Of a stretch of 5,667 nt of DNA, positions 4,474 through 5,667 are shown in pieces. Location of the stretch: the NCBI GenBank assembly GCA_002311865.1, contig DBZV01000214.1, positions 1,818 through 7,484 of the forward strand, written 5' to 3'. The notes under the pieces were generated by a model. That model was not told the DNA's origin and did not search any database. It saw nothing but the letters and a program-made list of their open reading frames with translations. The DNA comes from Dehalococcoidia bacterium UBA1151. Lineage in GTDB: Bacteria; Chloroflexota; Dehalococcoidia; Lucifugimonadales; Lucifugimonadaceae. The position numbers were made by a program, and so were the translations under genes. Each line of letters starts with the position of its first letter. Within the stretch, counting starts at the first letter, position 1.

Positions 4474-5667
4474 ATGTCACCGCAAACTTCATTGACCTAT
4501 GAGTTGATTCTCAAGGGAGGACGAGTCCTCGACCCCGGCTCCGGTCTCGACCAGGTGGGCGACGTTGGAATTTCGGGTGGGAAGATTGCCCAGATTGGTG
4601 GCGATATCGATGCCGGGTCAGCGGAACAGACTGTTGATGTGAGCGGCAAGATCGTCTCGCCGGGGCTGATCGATCTGCATACGCATGTGGCAGGCGGACT
4701 GGGGAGGATCACCGACGAGGCGGCGTTCGCCAGCGCAGATCAGGTTGGCGTGCATGGGGGCGTAACCACGCTGGTGGATTGCGGGTCGGTTGGCTCGTAC
4801 AACGTTGGCGGCATGATCAATCACGTAATCCCGAACTCGAAGAGCCGTGTGCTCATATTCATCAACACCGGCACGCTGGGCATTCATCGGATTCCGGAGA
4901 TTCGCGACGAGTCGGACATTGATGTTGAGCACGCGATTGCGACCATTCTGGCGAGCGAACACATTCGTGGTGTGAAGGTGAGGATGGTCAGCCCGTCAGT
5001 GCAGTCGATGGGCGCGGAGCTTGCGAGGAAGGCGAAGCAGATATCGGCCGGGGCTGGCGTGCCGATGATGGTCCACATTGGCGACATTCCGGATGATCAT
5101 CCAAAGGCCGCAGCAGCGGCGCCTGCGTTGCTGTCGGAGATACTCACTGCGGGCGATATCGTCACGCACATATGCAGTCACCACGTTGGCGCGCTGCTGG
5201 ACAACGGCAAATTGCGGCCCGAAGCGCTGGAGGCGAAGGCGCGCGGGGTTCGATTTGACGTCGGCGTTGGTCGAGCGAACTTCTCGTTCGATAGCGCAAA
5301 GGCGGTCATGGATCAGGGCATCACTCCGCACACGATCAGTTCCGACGTGACGGCGGCTGGGCGGTATTCGCTGGCGTTCGGGCTGATCGAGTCGATGAAC
5401 AAGTTCCTCGCACTCGGTCTGAGCCTCGAAGACGTCATCAAAATGGCGACGGCCAACCCGGCGAAAACGCTTGGCATGAGTGATTCCCTGGGAGCCATCG
5501 AAGAGGGCCGTGAAGCCGATCTTTCCGTGCTGAACATCGCAACCGGAAAGTGGATTTACCGGGACTCGGTGAGCGGCACAGGGACGGGGGATCAGGCGCT
5601 CGTCCCCGTGTTCGCCGTGCGGGCGGGAGAGATTCAGCCGCTCGACTACGGCCCGCGCCCATGGGGG
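4474..5667 (+). CDS. Metal-dependent amidohydrolase (amidohydrolase/deacetylase family, dihydroorotase-like), 3' end cut by window edge
   Basis: The frame is open from 4474 to the last base, giving 398 residues without a stop. Residues 10-64 form the N-terminal part of the beta-sandwich (YELILKGGRVLDP), followed by the barrel. The binuclear metal site is complete: His69 and His71 (LIDLHTHV), probable carboxylated Lys168 (GVKVRM), His201 (MMVHIGD), His232 (IVTHICSHH) and Asp291 (TISSDV). The C-terminal ANPAKTLG (327-334) and EGREADLSVL (344-353) are standard for the superfamily, and the ending near GPRPWG suggests only a few residues are missing. The overall sequence resembles the group often mislabelled dihydroorotase that includes Atu3266 and EF0837, where ester or amide hydrolysis of acylated hydroxy acids has been reported. 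Likely role: release of an acyl group or ring opening ahead of the enolase-superfamily steps. True dihydroorotase is unlikely, since no pyrimidine genes are near. Substrate unknown. Confidence 0.9.
   Translation, partial: MSPQTSLTYELILKGGRVLDPGSGLDQVGDVGISGGKIAQIGGDIDAGSAEQTVDVSGKIVSPGLIDLHTHVAGGLGRITDEAAFASADQVGVHGGVTTLVDCGSVGSYNVGGMINHVIPNSKSRVLIFINTGTLGIHRIPEIRDESDIDVEHAIATILASEHIRGVKVRMVSPSVQSMGAELARKAKQISAGAGVPMMVHIGDIPDDHPKAAAAAPALLSEILTAGDIVTHICSHHVGALLDNGKLRPEALEAKARGVRFDVGVGRANFSFDSAKAVMDQGITPHTISSDVTAAGRYSLAFGLIESMNKFLALGLSLEDVIKMATANPAKTLGMSDSLGAIEEGREADLSVLNIATGKWIYRDSVSGTGTGDQALVPVFAVRAGEIQPLDYGPRPWG

Noticed and set aside
1..5667. Mobile element, CRISPR array, phage or defence system
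   Set aside because: No transposase, terminal repeats, regularly spaced repeats, nuclease or toxin motifs were seen; the whole window is accounted for by five ordinary-sized genes and short gaps.

Overview
The window looks like a chromosomal piece of a free-living, moderately GC-rich bacterium. It holds five genes in two divergent groups around a 209-base intergenic region (3037-3245). The mix of two enolase-superfamily enzymes, a Gfo/Idh/MocA oxidoreductase and a metal-dependent amidohydrolase is the kind of catabolic neighbourhood known from Chloroflexota, notably the marine SAR202 lineage, whose genomes are rich in enolase-superfamily paralogues. That assignment is an inference from gene content and protein character; no rRNA or other marker is present.

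Leftward group (minus strand, read from 3036 down to 1): a Gfo/Idh/MocA oxidoreductase (3036-1858), a mandelate racemase/muconate lactonizing enzyme-type protein (1822-656), then a gene that runs off the left edge (629-1). This last gene does not appear as a complete ORF because its stop lies outside the window. Translation shows a Vms1-like release factor (VLRF1) domain, probably of the actinobacterial type (acVLRF1), with a GGQSQRRF catalytic loop. Gaps of 35 and 26 bases suggest co-transcription, although the VLRF1 gene is a translation-rescue factor with no obvious metabolic link.

Rightward group (plus strand): a second, distinct enolase-superfamily protein resembling acid-sugar dehydratases (3246-4391), then a dihydroorotase-like/deacetylase-family amidohydrolase (4474 to beyond 5667) that lacks only its last few residues and its stop.

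Taken together, the four metabolic genes could form a short pathway: a hydrolase that frees an acylated or cyclic substrate, enolase-superfamily steps that abstract a proton next to a carboxylate (dehydration or epimerisation), and an NAD(P)-dependent oxidation or reduction of a hydroxyl/keto group. The substrate cannot be read from the sequence. No transporter or transcription factor lies within the window. Three active sites depart from textbook patterns: Val in place of the DxH histidine in the dehydratase-like protein, Glu in place of Asp in the oxidoreductase DxGxH motif, and a single Lys on the second barrel strand of the racemase-like protein. Familiar substrate names should therefore not be transferred.
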